A program made the translations under genes and the position numbers. Under the pieces are notes generated by a model. The model worked only from the letters and a program-made list of their open reading frames with translations, was not told the origin of the DNA and searched no databases. Of a stretch of 64,000 nt of DNA, positions 51,237-59,827 are shown one piece after another (position 1 is the first letter of the stretch; every line of letters begins with the position of its first letter). This DNA comes from Acidovorax sp. Leaf191 (lineage in GTDB: Bacteria > Pseudomonadota > Gammaproteobacteria > Burkholderiales > Burkholderiaceae_C): positions 109,371 to 173,370 of the forward strand of contig NZ_LMPT01000001.1 in NCBI RefSeq assembly GCF_001424425.1, in the 5' to 3' direction.

Positions 51237-53786
51237 TCAGCTGCAGTTGAGGTTGATCTTTTTGCCAAACTCATCGAGGTCGTCGTCGAACTTCAGCAGT
51301 CCCTTTTTCACACCAACGATCTCGATGTCCCCTTCATCGGTGAGCTTGATGTAGGCCTTGCCGCCACCCACGACCAGCGTGATGCTCTCGGCCGCCTCCA
51401 GCCGTATGTGTTTGCCAGCCTTGATGAGGACCGAGTCATCGTCAGCGCGCACATTGACGTTCTGCTTGCCGATGACTGTGGCATCTGCTGTGGTGGAGGC
51501 CACAGTGATGTTCTGCTTGGCCGTGAGGTTCATGTTGCCGGACTGCGCCTCATGGGCCACGTCACCCGTGGACACGGTGGTGCGCTGCCCCCCCTCGGAG
51601 ACGTGCGTGAGCATGCCGCCTTTGGCCAACAGCGTGAGTTGCTGCTGGGTCGAGGTGGTGATCGGTCCCTTGCCATGCACCGACACGCTCTGGCCCGAGC
51701 TGATGACGATGGGTTTGGGGCTGATCATCGACTGCCCCTCGGGACTGACGATGGACACGATGGGCTTGCTGATGTCCTGGGATTTGGCCTGTATTTCCAA
51801 AGCCTGCGGCATCGCCGGATCGGTGTCCATCGGCATGACCAGCTCGGGCCCCGCGCCCGCAGTGCTCCCGCCCGACACGAACGAGGACACAGCCGCAGCC
51901 ATCTGCCCCAGCGATGTCGCAGCAGCCGCCTTGCCCACCATGGACTGAATGCCTGACGCCAGCTCGCTCATGTGCGCCATCTTCAGATTGTTGATGCTGC
52001 CGATGACGGATTCCATGGATGCCACAGCGCTTTTGGCTTGGGCCATCAAGCCCTGAGAGGACTCCAGCCCGGCACCCAGATTGGCAAAGCCGTCCGGACT
52101 TTCATGCGCAACCTTCTGCATGAAGTCCTGCGTATACGTCGTGATCAGCAGCCCCTTGTCCGCCCGAATCGCACCCCACTCATTGGTGCGCAGCTCGAAG
52201 CCATAGCTTCGCTTGGCCTCGGTGCTCTGGTTCATCAGGTAACCCATGTGCAGATGGGTGTTGCCGTGGTCCGTGGACAGCTCGATGTGCTCGATGCCCT
52301 TCTGGTCCTCGAACCGCAGCATGTGCTTGCCGCCGCCGCCCTTGCTCCAGTTGGTCTGAAAGCCCGACTGCGTCTTGTGCTTGGGCAGCTCCCACGGGGG
52401 CATCTGGTCGTTGTTGTAGACGCGGCCGGTGATGATGGGGTAGTCAGGGTCGCCGTTCAAGAAGTCGACGATGACTTCCTGGCCGATGCGGGGTGTGAAG
52501 ATGCCGCCGTATTTCGCGCCGGCCCAAGGGTGCGACACGCGGATCCAGCAGCTGGAGTTTTCGTCCATGGCACCGATGCGGTCCCAGTGGAACTGCACCT
52601 TGACCCGGCCGTACTTGTCGGTCCAGATTTCCTCGCCGGGCGGGCCGACGACCACGGCCGTCTGCGGGCCCTGGCTGCGGGGCTTGGGCGTGACGCGCGG
52701 CGGCGTGAAGGCCAGGCTGGTGGGCTGCGCCTTCAGCACGAAGCGCTGGATGGACCCCACCTCGTCCTTGGTGGTCTTGGGCGTGGGTTTGGCGATGCTG
52801 CTGACTTCGGGGTTTTCCTGAAAGTGGTACTGAACCGCGGTAATCAGGTACTGCTGGTTCTGGTCCTCGCGCGGATAGTTCTCCAGGCTGAAGGTGTAAC
52901 CCGGCGTCAGAGCGCGGCAGCTCGATTTACCCTGCACCACGCTTTCGCGGGTGAGATTTTCCTGCAGGCGCACCCGCACGTACGTTTCGCCATCGCCGTA
53001 CTCGGTATAGCCGCCCGGCCATTCATAAACTTCATGGCTGTCGTGCGCGTGGCCCATGGGCATCTTGCGCATATTCGACAGATCGGCCTTGGGCTTCTTG
53101 AAGTCGTAGTCGTCGTTGTAGTGGCGGCCCGACTTGATCTCTTCGGCCCGCTCCCACGCAAAGACACATTCCCGGTCGGAGATGGCGGCCTTCTCGGGCG
53201 GGTAGAACGGCAGCGTGGCGGCTCCCGGCAACGGACTGTGCGATGCCACGATGTCGTCCGCCAGCGTCAGCACGTGTTGGCCGGGCGAATGCTGGTGGTA
53301 GTAATAAATGCCCTCGTGCTCCATGAGCCGGGACACGAACTGGCAGTCGGACTCGTTGTATTGAACGCAATAATCCCAGGTACGATAAGTGCGGGTCAGC
53401 TTTTTCTCCAGCGGGTAACCATATTTACCGAGCACTTCTTCAATAATCTCTGGAACCGTCTTGTTCTGGAATATCTTGAAATCGCTTTTGCGTGTGGCCA
53501 GCCACAGCCAGGGGCTCAGGCGGGCCTTGTACGAGAACATGCGATGGTCCTGGCCCTGCATGCCGAAGCGGGTGACGATGGCGTCGATGTAGCGCTTGCC
53601 ACCGCCTTCGGTCTCGACCACGACGGTGGCGTTCTTGCCCAGCAAGGCCTTGGGGTCGATGCTTTTGCTGTCGCTGAGCAAATCCACGTCCAGAGCGAAT
53701 ATCTGGCTGATTTCCTCAGTGCCCTGCAGCTGCCTGAACTTGAGTTGGTCGCCCAATGGCGTTTGAATGGTGACGCGGCGTGTCAT
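51237..53786 (-). CDS. vgrG: T6SS spike protein VgrG
   Basis: An 849-residue protein from ATG 53786 (MTRRVTIQTPLGDQLKF). Gp27-like region: LSPWLWLATRKSDFKIFQNK and YCVQYNESDCQFVSRLMEHE. Gp5/OB region: WTDKYGRVKVQFHWDR and CWIRVSHPWAGAKYG. A DUF2345-type beta-helix extension follows from about 600 (LLAKGGMLTHVSEGGQ, NVRADDDSVLIKAGK). It forms the trimeric puncturing tip that carries the PAAR-RHS effector encoded downstream. No tss structural genes are in the window, so this is an orphan module. Confidence 0.95.
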   Translation of the reverse strand: MTRRVTIQTPLGDQLKFRQLQGTEEISQIFALDVDLLSDSKSIDPKALLGKNATVVVETEGGGKRYIDAIVTRFGMQGQDHRMFSYKARLSPWLWLATRKSDFKIFQNKTVPEIIEEVLGKYGYPLEKKLTRTYRTWDYCVQYNESDCQFVSRLMEHEGIYYYHQHSPGQHVLTLADDIVASHSPLPGAATLPFYPPEKAAISDRECVFAWERAEEIKSGRHYNDDYDFKKPKADLSNMRKMPMGHAHDSHEVYEWPGGYTEYGDGETYVRVRLQENLTRESVVQGKSSCRALTPGYTFSLENYPREDQNQQYLITAVQYHFQENPEVSSIAKPTPKTTKDEVGSIQRFVLKAQPTSLAFTPPRVTPKPRSQGPQTAVVVGPPGEEIWTDKYGRVKVQFHWDRIGAMDENSSCWIRVSHPWAGAKYGGIFTPRIGQEVIVDFLNGDPDYPIITGRVYNNDQMPPWELPKHKTQSGFQTNWSKGGGGKHMLRFEDQKGIEHIELSTDHGNTHLHMGYLMNQSTEAKRSYGFELRTNEWGAIRADKGLLITTYTQDFMQKVAHESPDGFANLGAGLESSQGLMAQAKSAVASMESVIGSINNLKMAHMSELASGIQSMVGKAAAATSLGQMAAAVSSFVSGGSTAGAGPELVMPMDTDPAMPQALEIQAKSQDISKPIVSIVSPEGQSMISPKPIVISSGQSVSVHGKGPITTSTQQQLTLLAKGGMLTHVSEGGQRTTVSTGDVAHEAQSGNMNLTAKQNITVASTTADATVIGKQNVNVRADDDSVLIKAGKHIRLEAAESITLVVGGGKAYIKLTDEGDIEIVGVKKGLLKFDDDLDEFGKKINLNCS

Positions 53787-53896
53787 GTGCTGCAGACTTT
53801 GGAGCCCGTTGGTTCTAAGTGCTGCGGATGATAGCCATGAGAGCAGCAAATTCTCTTGACAACTGCGCTCAATAACTCCAAAAAATTACCGCAAAA

Positions 53897-53914
53897 GGTA
53901 ACCAAGGTAACCAA
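53897..53914. repeat. Tandem GGTAACCAA repeat upstream of vgrG
   Basis: Two perfect GGTAACCAA units followed by a partial GTTGG, about 110 bp upstream of the vgrG start, in an AT-richer stretch. It is a possible regulator site. Confidence 0.6.
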
Positions 53915-53991
53915 GTTGGAATAATGGCGACGGTTTGCAACCATTCTGGGGCGCCGTCGTGGTGTGGTACCGCAGGTTCGCGCAGGGCGGG

Positions 53992-54480
53992 CTATGGCGC
54001 GGCGCCGGGCCAACTGCACAGCACCCTCTCGCGGCCGGTCGCCGGATGAACGTTGGTCGCGCCCTCCACCAGCCCGCAGCGGGCATAGAACCGCCGAGCG
54101 CGTTCGTTGGCCGTTGCCACGTGCAAGGTCCAGCCGTCAGGGCACAGGCGCTGGCAGATCTCCTGCACCATCGCGCCACCCATGCCCTGGCTTTGCGCGC
54201 CGGGCGCCACGAAAAGCTGGTGCAGATGGCGGCTCGGGATGTCCACCACCATGAAGGCCAGCAGGGCTCCGTCTGCGCGCTCGGCCAGCAGCGCGGTGCA
54301 GGGTGGGCCGAATTCGGCCCGCACCCGGTCTTCCCAGTGCGCTTGCGGTGCCACGGTGGCCACCGCCGGGTTGGCAGAACGCCAGGCCTCGCGCCAGAGG
54401 CGGGCCAGCCGGGGCGCATCCTGGCGCTGGGCGGGGCGCAGCACCACCGGCGGCACCAGGTCGGACAGGCGAAGGATCAT
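53992..54480 (-). CDS. GNAT-family N-acetyltransferase
   Basis: A 162-residue protein with the acetyl-CoA pyrophosphate loop GAQSQGMGGAMVQEI and the C-terminal strand TANERARRFYARCGLVE. The acceptor substrate is unknown. It is a small stand-alone cytoplasmic enzyme between the T6SS module and the WYL regulator, on the same strand as both. Confidence 0.88.
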   Translation of the reverse strand: MILRLSDLVPPVVLRPAQRQDAPRLARLWREAWRSANPAVATVAPQAHWEDRVRAEFGPPCTALLAERADGALLAFMVVDIPSRHLHQLFVAPGAQSQGMGGAMVQEICQRLCPDGWTLHVATANERARRFYARCGLVEGATNVHPATGRERVLCSWPGAAP

Positions 54481-54540
54481 CGCCGCATTGTGCCGGCGGC
54501 CGCGCCGCAGCGGGGTTGATGCGGGCAGGCTCCAGCCTGA

Positions 54541-55275
54541 TCAGGCGTTCAGGCCCGGGGTCTCCGCGGGCGGCCATTCGCTCGGCCGCGAGCCCATCTC
54601 GGCCTCCACCTTGCGCAGCATGTCGGCCAGGGTCTTGCCGGGCTCCTGGCGGAACTGCTCGTCCATCACCACCAGGTCCACGATGCGGTCGATGCGAAAG
54701 CCCCGGAAGTCGCCGCGCAGTTCGCACCAGGCCGACAGCGTCCAGACCTTGCCCCAGTAGAAGCAGCCCAGCGGGCGCAGGCGGCGCAGGCTCGCGCGGC
54801 CCCGCACGTCGGCGTAGTTGACCTGCACCACGTGGCGGCTTTGCACCGCCTCGCGCAGCGACTGCAGGGTGGCCTGGGCCTGGGGGCCCAGCCCCACCGA
54901 CGGCGCGTACAGCGCCTGCGACTCGGCCGCCACGCGCGCGGCCGGGGGCAGCACCGACAGGATCTTGCCCAGGGCGCCCTCCACCTCGCGCGCCAGCCCG
55001 GCATCGAGCCAGGCCTGCGCCAGCCGCGCGGCGGCCACCAGCGCGTTCGCCTCGCCCTGGCTGAACATCAGCGGCGGCAGCTCGAAGCCCGCGCCCAGGC
55101 GGTAGCCCACACCGGCTTCCCCCTCGATGGGCACGCCTTGGTGCTGCAGGTCCGCCACGTCGCGGTAGATGGTGCGCGCCGAGACTTCGAGCCGTTCGGC
55201 CAGGAAGGCTGCCGTGGACAGGCGCCGGCCGCGGATGAGCTGGACGATCTGGAAAAGGCGGTCAGCGCGGCGCAT
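54541..55275 (-). CDS. YafY-type regulator (HTH_11 plus WYL domain)
   Basis: A 244-residue regulator. The N-terminal winged helix includes LSTAAFLAERLEVSARTIYR and DVADLQHQGVPIEGEAGVGYRL-type sequence (residues about 19-60). The WYL ligand domain (about 135-215) has LGCFYWGKVWTLSAWCELR and FRIDRI. WYL proteins bind nucleic acid or nucleotide ligands and often control stress genes. The GyrI-like gene just upstream, with paired palindromes before it, is the probable target. Confidence 0.9.
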   Translation of the reverse strand: MRRADRLFQIVQLIRGRRLSTAAFLAERLEVSARTIYRDVADLQHQGVPIEGEAGVGYRLGAGFELPPLMFSQGEANALVAAARLAQAWLDAGLAREVEGALGKILSVLPPAARVAAESQALYAPSVGLGPQAQATLQSLREAVQSRHVVQVNYADVRGRASLRRLRPLGCFYWGKVWTLSAWCELRGDFRGFRIDRIVDLVVMDEQFRQEPGKTLADMLRKVEAEMGSRPSEWPPAETPGLNA

Positions 55276-55308
55276 GGAGAGGGTTCATTATCAAAGCATT
55301 TCGGGCTG

Positions 55309-55350
55309 TGGCGCTCGCCTGGAAAGCGCCAGCAGCTATCAACAATATAG
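55309..55350 (-). repeat. Dispersed palindromic repeat, copy E
   Basis: Minus-strand reading: TTGATAGCTGCTGGCGCTTT, spacer, GGCGAGCGCC. It lies between the WYL regulator and the GyrI-like gene. Confidence 0.65.
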
Positions 55351-55430
55351 CGCCAGTTGCACCACCGAACCCCACCGCCACGGCCGCGGCCGCGCGCGGC
55401 GCTGGGGCGGGGGCGGCATCCGGCACCATG

Positions 55431-55916
55431 CTAGGGCTTGACGCCGATGTGGATGGCCACCTGGTCCGGGCCCTCGTAGGCCTCGAAGTCGGTGCCGAAG
55501 CGGCGCTGCACCTGGGGGTTTTCGGCAAAGTATTGCCAGATGCGCACCCAGGTGTCGATCACCATCTGGGGCATCTCGCCGGCCCCCGTGAAGACGAGGT
55601 AGTCGCCCGCCTGGATGTCGACGTGGGCGGCGCCCGGCACTGCCTGCGCCTGCGCCATGTCCGGCTCGGCGACGGCCACGCCGGCGGTCACGTCAAAGGC
55701 ACCATGCTCGTTGGATTCGTAGCCGCTGTACACGCCGAAGATGCGGCCGTCGTCGCCCCGGCTGGGCAGCTTGCGCTCCCAGCTCTGGCTGAAGAAGCGG
55801 TTCCACAGGCCCCCAAGGCGTGCGATGGCGGGATTCATCTCTTCGCTGTTGCGCGTGCGCACGGCGATGCCGGCCACGCTGAAGGCGGGAATGCGGGTGG
55901 TAGCGGGATGGGTCAT
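55431..55916 (-). CDS. GyrI-like/AraC effector-binding domain protein
   Basis: A 161-residue single-domain protein. It has the effector-binding fold pattern: VAGIAVRTRNSEEMNPAIARL at the start, IFGVYSGYESNEHGAFDVTA in the middle, and DYLVFTGAGEMPQMVIDTW, then WQYF and RRFGTDFEAY near the end. Such stand-alone proteins (GyrI/Cass2 type) bind small cationic ligands. Two CTGACA-type palindromes lie upstream, pointing to control by the adjacent WYL regulator. Confidence 0.85.
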   Translation of the reverse strand: MTHPATTRIPAFSVAGIAVRTRNSEEMNPAIARLGGLWNRFFSQSWERKLPSRGDDGRIFGVYSGYESNEHGAFDVTAGVAVAEPDMAQAQAVPGAAHVDIQAGDYLVFTGAGEMPQMVIDTWVRIWQYFAENPQVQRRFGTDFEAYEGPDQVAIHIGVKP

Positions 55917-56019
55917 GACGGGTCCTCTCTCTTGTCGGGTTGGATGTGGTCAGCCGGCGGGCCCGATTTGCGGACCGGCCGGGGGTGTGCAGCTGCAAGA
56001 CCCGCATGGTGCCGACCCG

Positions 56020-56098
56020 CTGCTGACACCCTGATGTCAGTAGCCTGCAGCCGCGCCGGCGGCGGGCGTACGGGGCTGCTGACACCCGGCGTCAGCAG
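56020..56098. promoter_or_regulatory. Two palindromic operators upstream of the GyrI-like gene
   Basis: Site 1 (56020-56043) is CTGCTGAC, eight bases, GTCAGTAG. Site 2 (56076-56098) is CTGCTGAC, seven bases, GTCAGCAG. The centres are 56 bp apart. They lie about 105-180 bp upstream of the GyrI-like ATG at 55916. Confidence 0.75.
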
Positions 56099-56113
56099 CG
56101 AGTGGGCGTGTGG

Positions 56114-56503
56114 CTACCTGGGGTCCACGATGGCCGCCGTGGCCCGGCGCACCAGCGGCAGCACCAGCAGCAGTGTCGGAAAGGCCGCCATCCAGGACAG
56201 CGCCCACGAACTCATCCACAGGCGCAGGACGTCCACCGAGAGGCCCGCCACACGCAGGGTGCTGATGAGCGAGACGATGAAGGTCATGAGCAGCGACAGC
56301 AGCAGCGGCATGACCCAGGCTGCCGAGCGCGCAGGCAGCTTGCGCAGGCCGAGGAATGTCTTGGAGGAAGGCGTGGCAGCCGAAGGCCCCCCTGGAGAGG
56401 AGGGAGATGCGGGAGAAGATGCGGGAGATGGAGGAGGCGCGGACCCCGTGGATGGCGCGTAGGGCGTGGAGGGCCCGGTGCGGGGGGACGAAGGTTGGTT
56501 CAT
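56114..56503 (-). CDS. DUF2798 membrane protein
   Basis: A 129-residue protein. The first 50 residues are Pro/Ser/Ala-rich and polar. Two hydrophobic helices follow (about 63-83: AAWVMPLLLSLLMTFIVSLI; and about 98-118: SWALSWMAAFPTLLLVLPLV), the DUF2798 layout. Function is unknown for the family. It lies directly upstream of the operator pair and the GyrI-like gene on the same strand. Confidence 0.8.
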   Translation of the reverse strand: MNQPSSPRTGPSTPYAPSTGSAPPPSPASSPASPSSPGGPSAATPSSKTFLGLRKLPARSAAWVMPLLLSLLMTFIVSLISTLRVAGLSVDVLRLWMSSWALSWMAAFPTLLLVLPLVRRATAAIVDPR

Positions 56504-56658
56504 TGAAGTTCCATGAAGCAGGCCGGTCAGTCAAGGTGCCGTCCCCGCTGGCCTGCACGGCTGGCGGGAAACCACCACCCCGGCAGGGCCGGCGTTGGTT
56601 GGCACGTTGATTGACGTAAACGCTTACGGCAACCCATGAACCGGGCCGCAGCAGGATT

Positions 56659-57351
56659 CTATGCGGCTGGCGCGTCGCCGCGCAGTGGGGGTGTTGGTGA
56701 TGGTGATGGTGGTGGCGCACCGCCCGCCAGCAGATGGCGTGTGATGTGCGCGGCCACTGCCGCGGCGTGCGTCTGGGCCAGGTCGTGGGCGCCGCCCGGC
56801 AGCACGTGCAGCTGTGCACGCGGCAGCAGGCTCTGCAGGCGCTCGCCCACTGCCACGGGGCTGATGGGGTCGGCATCGCCCCACAGCAGCAGCGCAGGCG
56901 TGCGCAGCGATGCCAGTTGGGGGGTCAGGTCCCAGCGCTCGCGGGCCATCCACGCGGGGAAGGCGGGGTTCGTGCGCATGAAATCCGGGCGCCAGTCGTG
57001 GGGGTGCAGGTCGTCGATGGGCACGCCGCCGGACGTGGCCACCAGCACCAGGTGCGTGAGGTGTTCGGGGCGCTGCAGGGTGGCCAGCACCGCCACCACG
57101 CCGCCCATGGACTGGGCGATCAGGGCACAGGGCTGGTCCATGTGCGGCGTGACCGCATCGACCAGGTCCTGCATGCAGCCGGCGGTGTGGGCGGGCATGT
57201 CCGCCGCCGCTGCCACGCCAAACCAGGGCCAGCCCGGCAGCACCCGCTCGGCCGGGAGCGCGACCGCGTCCGAGGCGGCGCGCCAGAACGCCGGGTTGCC
57301 GCCCACGCCGGGCAGAAAGATCAGCCGTGTGGGCGCGGTGGCGGTGGACAC
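56659..57351 (-). CDS. Alpha/beta hydrolase
   Basis: A 230-residue hydrolase read from GTG 57351; no ATG is close. LIFLPGVGGNPAFW forms the oxyanion region, the nucleophile S81 lies in IAQSMGG, the Asp in LLWGDADPISPV and the His in LPGGAHDLA. The substrate is unknown. The C-terminal 20 residues are Pro/Ser-rich. It follows proQ by 21 bp on the same strand and may be co-transcribed. Confidence 0.9.
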   Translation of the reverse strand: MSTATAPTRLIFLPGVGGNPAFWRAASDAVALPAERVLPGWPWFGVAAAADMPAHTAGCMQDLVDAVTPHMDQPCALIAQSMGGVVAVLATLQRPEHLTHLVLVATSGGVPIDDLHPHDWRPDFMRTNPAFPAWMARERWDLTPQLASLRTPALLLWGDADPISPVAVGERLQSLLPRAQLHVLPGGAHDLAQTHAAAVAAHITRHLLAGGAPPPSPSPTPPLRGDAPAA

Positions 57352-57372
57352 GATGACGCTCGTGCCCGCCGT

Positions 57373-58428
57373 TCAGTGGTCCTGGGCCGGGGCGGCCGCG
57401 GCAGCCGCTGCTGCATCGGCGTGCTCGGCCGGTGCTGCGGATTCAGCCGATGCCGCGGGAGCGGCGGTAGCTGCGGTAGCGGCGGGGACCGCAGAGGCCG
57501 ACGCCGCGGCGGCGGCATCGGCGGCCTGCTGCGCACGCGCGGCATTCAGGCGGCGTGCGCGTTCGAGCTGCTGGCCCACCGTGCGCGCCACCATGCCGTA
57601 CATGTCGGCGAAGGCTTCCAGCGTCTGGCCGCTGGCCTCGAAGGCGCGCAGCAGCGCTTCGTCCTTGGCGTTGCGGGCGGACCATTCGGCAAAGGCTTCT
57701 TCGAGGATGGCGTTGGCGGCATCGTCGCGGCCCCGCACCAGTTCGGTGTAGGTCTCGCGCGACATGCCCGATGCCTCGAACGCAGCCATCATGCGGTTGC
57801 GCAGCTTGGGCAACAGGTCTTCGGTGGCGCGGGCCTTGTTGTTCTTGCGGCGGCGGTAGACCTCCAGCAGTGCGTGGTGCACATGCTCGGGCGCCATGGC
57901 TTCCACCGGCTGACCGGCCAGGTCGTGGCGCTTGTCGCCGGCTGCCACGCTTTGCAGGTAGCGCGTGGAGCGGGTGTGAAGGCCCAGCGCCACCTTGAGC
58001 GCGTCGCGGTCGAAGGCTTCAGGATGCGCCGCCAGCAGGTCCTGGAAGACACCGCGCTTGAGCGGACGGAACACCGCGCCGAACAGATGCGGGTACAGGT
58101 CTGCCAGTTGCTCCAGCAGCGGGTGGGTGGTGCGTGGCGGCGTACGGGCAGCGCCGTCGCCGGCCGGCCCTTGCGCGGTTGCAGCATCGCCCTGCGGCGC
58201 TGCGCCCTGGCGCGGCGCGCCGCCCCGGCCACCACGGCGGTCACCACCGCCGCGGCGCTGGCCGCCCGAACGGCGGGCCCGCTCTGACGCTGGCGCACCC
58301 GCCGGCGCAGCCGACACGGCGCCAGCGGCTGCAGCGGCGGCCTCGGTGGACACGGGCTCAGCGGCAGCAGCAGGCGCCGTCGTCGCTGCGTTCGGTTGTT
58401 GTTCTTGTGCGGACACGGAATCGGTCAT
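57373..58428 (-). CDS. proQ: ProQ/FinO-domain RNA chaperone
   Basis: A 351-residue protein from ATG 58428 (MTDSVSAQEQQ). The N-terminal about 100 residues are Ala-rich with an Arg/Gly segment (RRSGGQRRGGGDRRGGRGG). The FinO/ProQ domain spans about 105-215 (FRPLKRGVFQDLLAAHPEAF, LGLHTRSTRYLQSVAAGDKR, HDL). A helical region and an Ala-rich tail follow. FinO-domain proteins bind structured RNAs and promote sRNA-mRNA pairing. It is longer than E. coli ProQ (232 residues) because of the two low-complexity tails. Confidence 0.9.
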   Translation of the reverse strand: MTDSVSAQEQQPNAATTAPAAAAEPVSTEAAAAAAGAVSAAPAGAPASERARRSGGQRRGGGDRRGGRGGAPRQGAAPQGDAATAQGPAGDGAARTPPRTTHPLLEQLADLYPHLFGAVFRPLKRGVFQDLLAAHPEAFDRDALKVALGLHTRSTRYLQSVAAGDKRHDLAGQPVEAMAPEHVHHALLEVYRRRKNNKARATEDLLPKLRNRMMAAFEASGMSRETYTELVRGRDDAANAILEEAFAEWSARNAKDEALLRAFEASGQTLEAFADMYGMVARTVGQQLERARRLNAARAQQAADAAAAASASAVPAATAATAAPAASAESAAPAEHADAAAAAAAAPAQDH

Positions 58429-58519
58429 GGCGGTGCGAAAAAAGGGTGAGGTGTGGGGCGACAAAACCCTCAATCATGCCAGCGTTGGCAAAAATGCCCG
58501 CCAGCGGATGTAACCGGCA

Positions 58520-59770
58520 TCACGCCAAGGCCTCGTCCAGCACCTCGATCCAGTGCCGCACCGGCGTGCCCGTGCCGCTTTGCAGATGGGTGATGCAGCC
58601 GATGTTGGCCGACAGGATCATGTCCGGCGGCTGCTCGCCGAAGGCCTCGGCCAGCACGCCCAGCTTGCGGTCGCGCAGCTGGTAGGACAGCCCGGGGTTC
58701 AGCACCGAATACGTGCCCGCCGAGCCGCAGCACAGGTGCGCTTCGTTGCGCGCAGCGCGCAGCTTGAAGCCCAGGCGCGCCAGGTGCACCTCCACGCCGC
58801 CCCGCAACTTTTGCCCGTGCTGCAGCGTGCAGGGCGGGTGGTAGGCGTACAGCACGTCGGCCGCAGGCTGCGCGCGGCCGGCGAGCTTGTCGGCCAGCTC
58901 GGGCAGCATGTCGGGCAGCAGTTCGGACAGGTCGCGCGTGAGCGCGCTGATGCGCGCAGCCTTGGCCGCGTACTGCGCGTCGTCCTTGAGGATGTGGCCG
59001 TACTCCTTCACGGTGACGCCGCAGCCCGAGGCGTTCATGACGATGGCCTCCACCCCGCCCTGCTCCACCAGCGGCCACCAGGCGTCGATGTTGGCGCGCA
59101 TCTCGGCCATGCCGCCTGTCTGGTCGTTGAGGTGGAACTTCACCGCGCCGCAGCAACCCGCCTTGGAGGCGACCACGGTCTGGATGCCCGCCGCGTCCAG
59201 CACGCGTGCGGTGGCGGTGTTGATGTTGGGCATCATGGCCGGCTGCACGCAGCCCGCCAGCATCATCACCTTGCGCGCATGTTCGCGCGTGGGCCACGCG
59301 CCGGCGGGCTGCGGCGCGGGCACCTTGGCCTTGAGCGCCGCAGGCAGCAGGCCGCGCACCATCTGCCCGGCCTTCATCGCGGGGCCGAACAGGGGCGACG
59401 GCAAGCCTTCTTTCAACGCCCAGCGCAGCGCCTTCTCGCCCAGGGGGCGCGGCACCTTCTCATCCACGATCTTGCGGCCGATGTCCACCAGGTGGCCGTA
59501 CTCCACGCCGCTCGGGCAGGTGCTTTCGCAGTTGCGGCAGGTCAGGCACCGGTCCAGGTGCATCTGGGTGCTGCGCGTGGGCTCGGCCCCTTCGAGCACC
59601 TGCTTGATGAGGTAGATGCGGCCGCGCGGGCCGTCCAGCTCGTCGCCCAGCAACTGGTAGGTGGGGCAGGTGGCGGTGCAAAAGCCGCAATGCACGCACT
59701 TGCGCAGGATGGCTTCGGCCTCCAGGCCATCGGCGCGGGCGCGGTATTCAGGGGAAAGTTGGGTTTGCAT
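58520..59770 (-). CDS. glcF: Glycolate oxidase iron-sulfur subunit GlcF
   Basis: A 416-residue protein with two ferredoxin-type clusters (CVHCGFCTATCPTY at about 25-38 and CLTCRNCESTCPSG at about 75-88) followed by two CCG domains (AGCVQPAM, KAGCCGAVK, HPPCTLQHGQ, HLCCGSAGTYS). It passes electrons from glycolate oxidation to the membrane quinone pool. The partner GlcE is on the same strand, separated by an inserted DUF1275 gene. Confidence 0.95.
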   Translation of the reverse strand: MQTQLSPEYRARADGLEAEAILRKCVHCGFCTATCPTYQLLGDELDGPRGRIYLIKQVLEGAEPTRSTQMHLDRCLTCRNCESTCPSGVEYGHLVDIGRKIVDEKVPRPLGEKALRWALKEGLPSPLFGPAMKAGQMVRGLLPAALKAKVPAPQPAGAWPTREHARKVMMLAGCVQPAMMPNINTATARVLDAAGIQTVVASKAGCCGAVKFHLNDQTGGMAEMRANIDAWWPLVEQGGVEAIVMNASGCGVTVKEYGHILKDDAQYAAKAARISALTRDLSELLPDMLPELADKLAGRAQPAADVLYAYHPPCTLQHGQKLRGGVEVHLARLGFKLRAARNEAHLCCGSAGTYSVLNPGLSYQLRDRKLGVLAEAFGEQPPDMILSANIGCITHLQSGTGTPVRHWIEVLDEALA

Positions 59771-59827
59771 CGAGCATGCCTGACGGAAAGGGAGCGAAGG
59801 ACCGGGTGATCGGGGTGCGGGCCGCAG

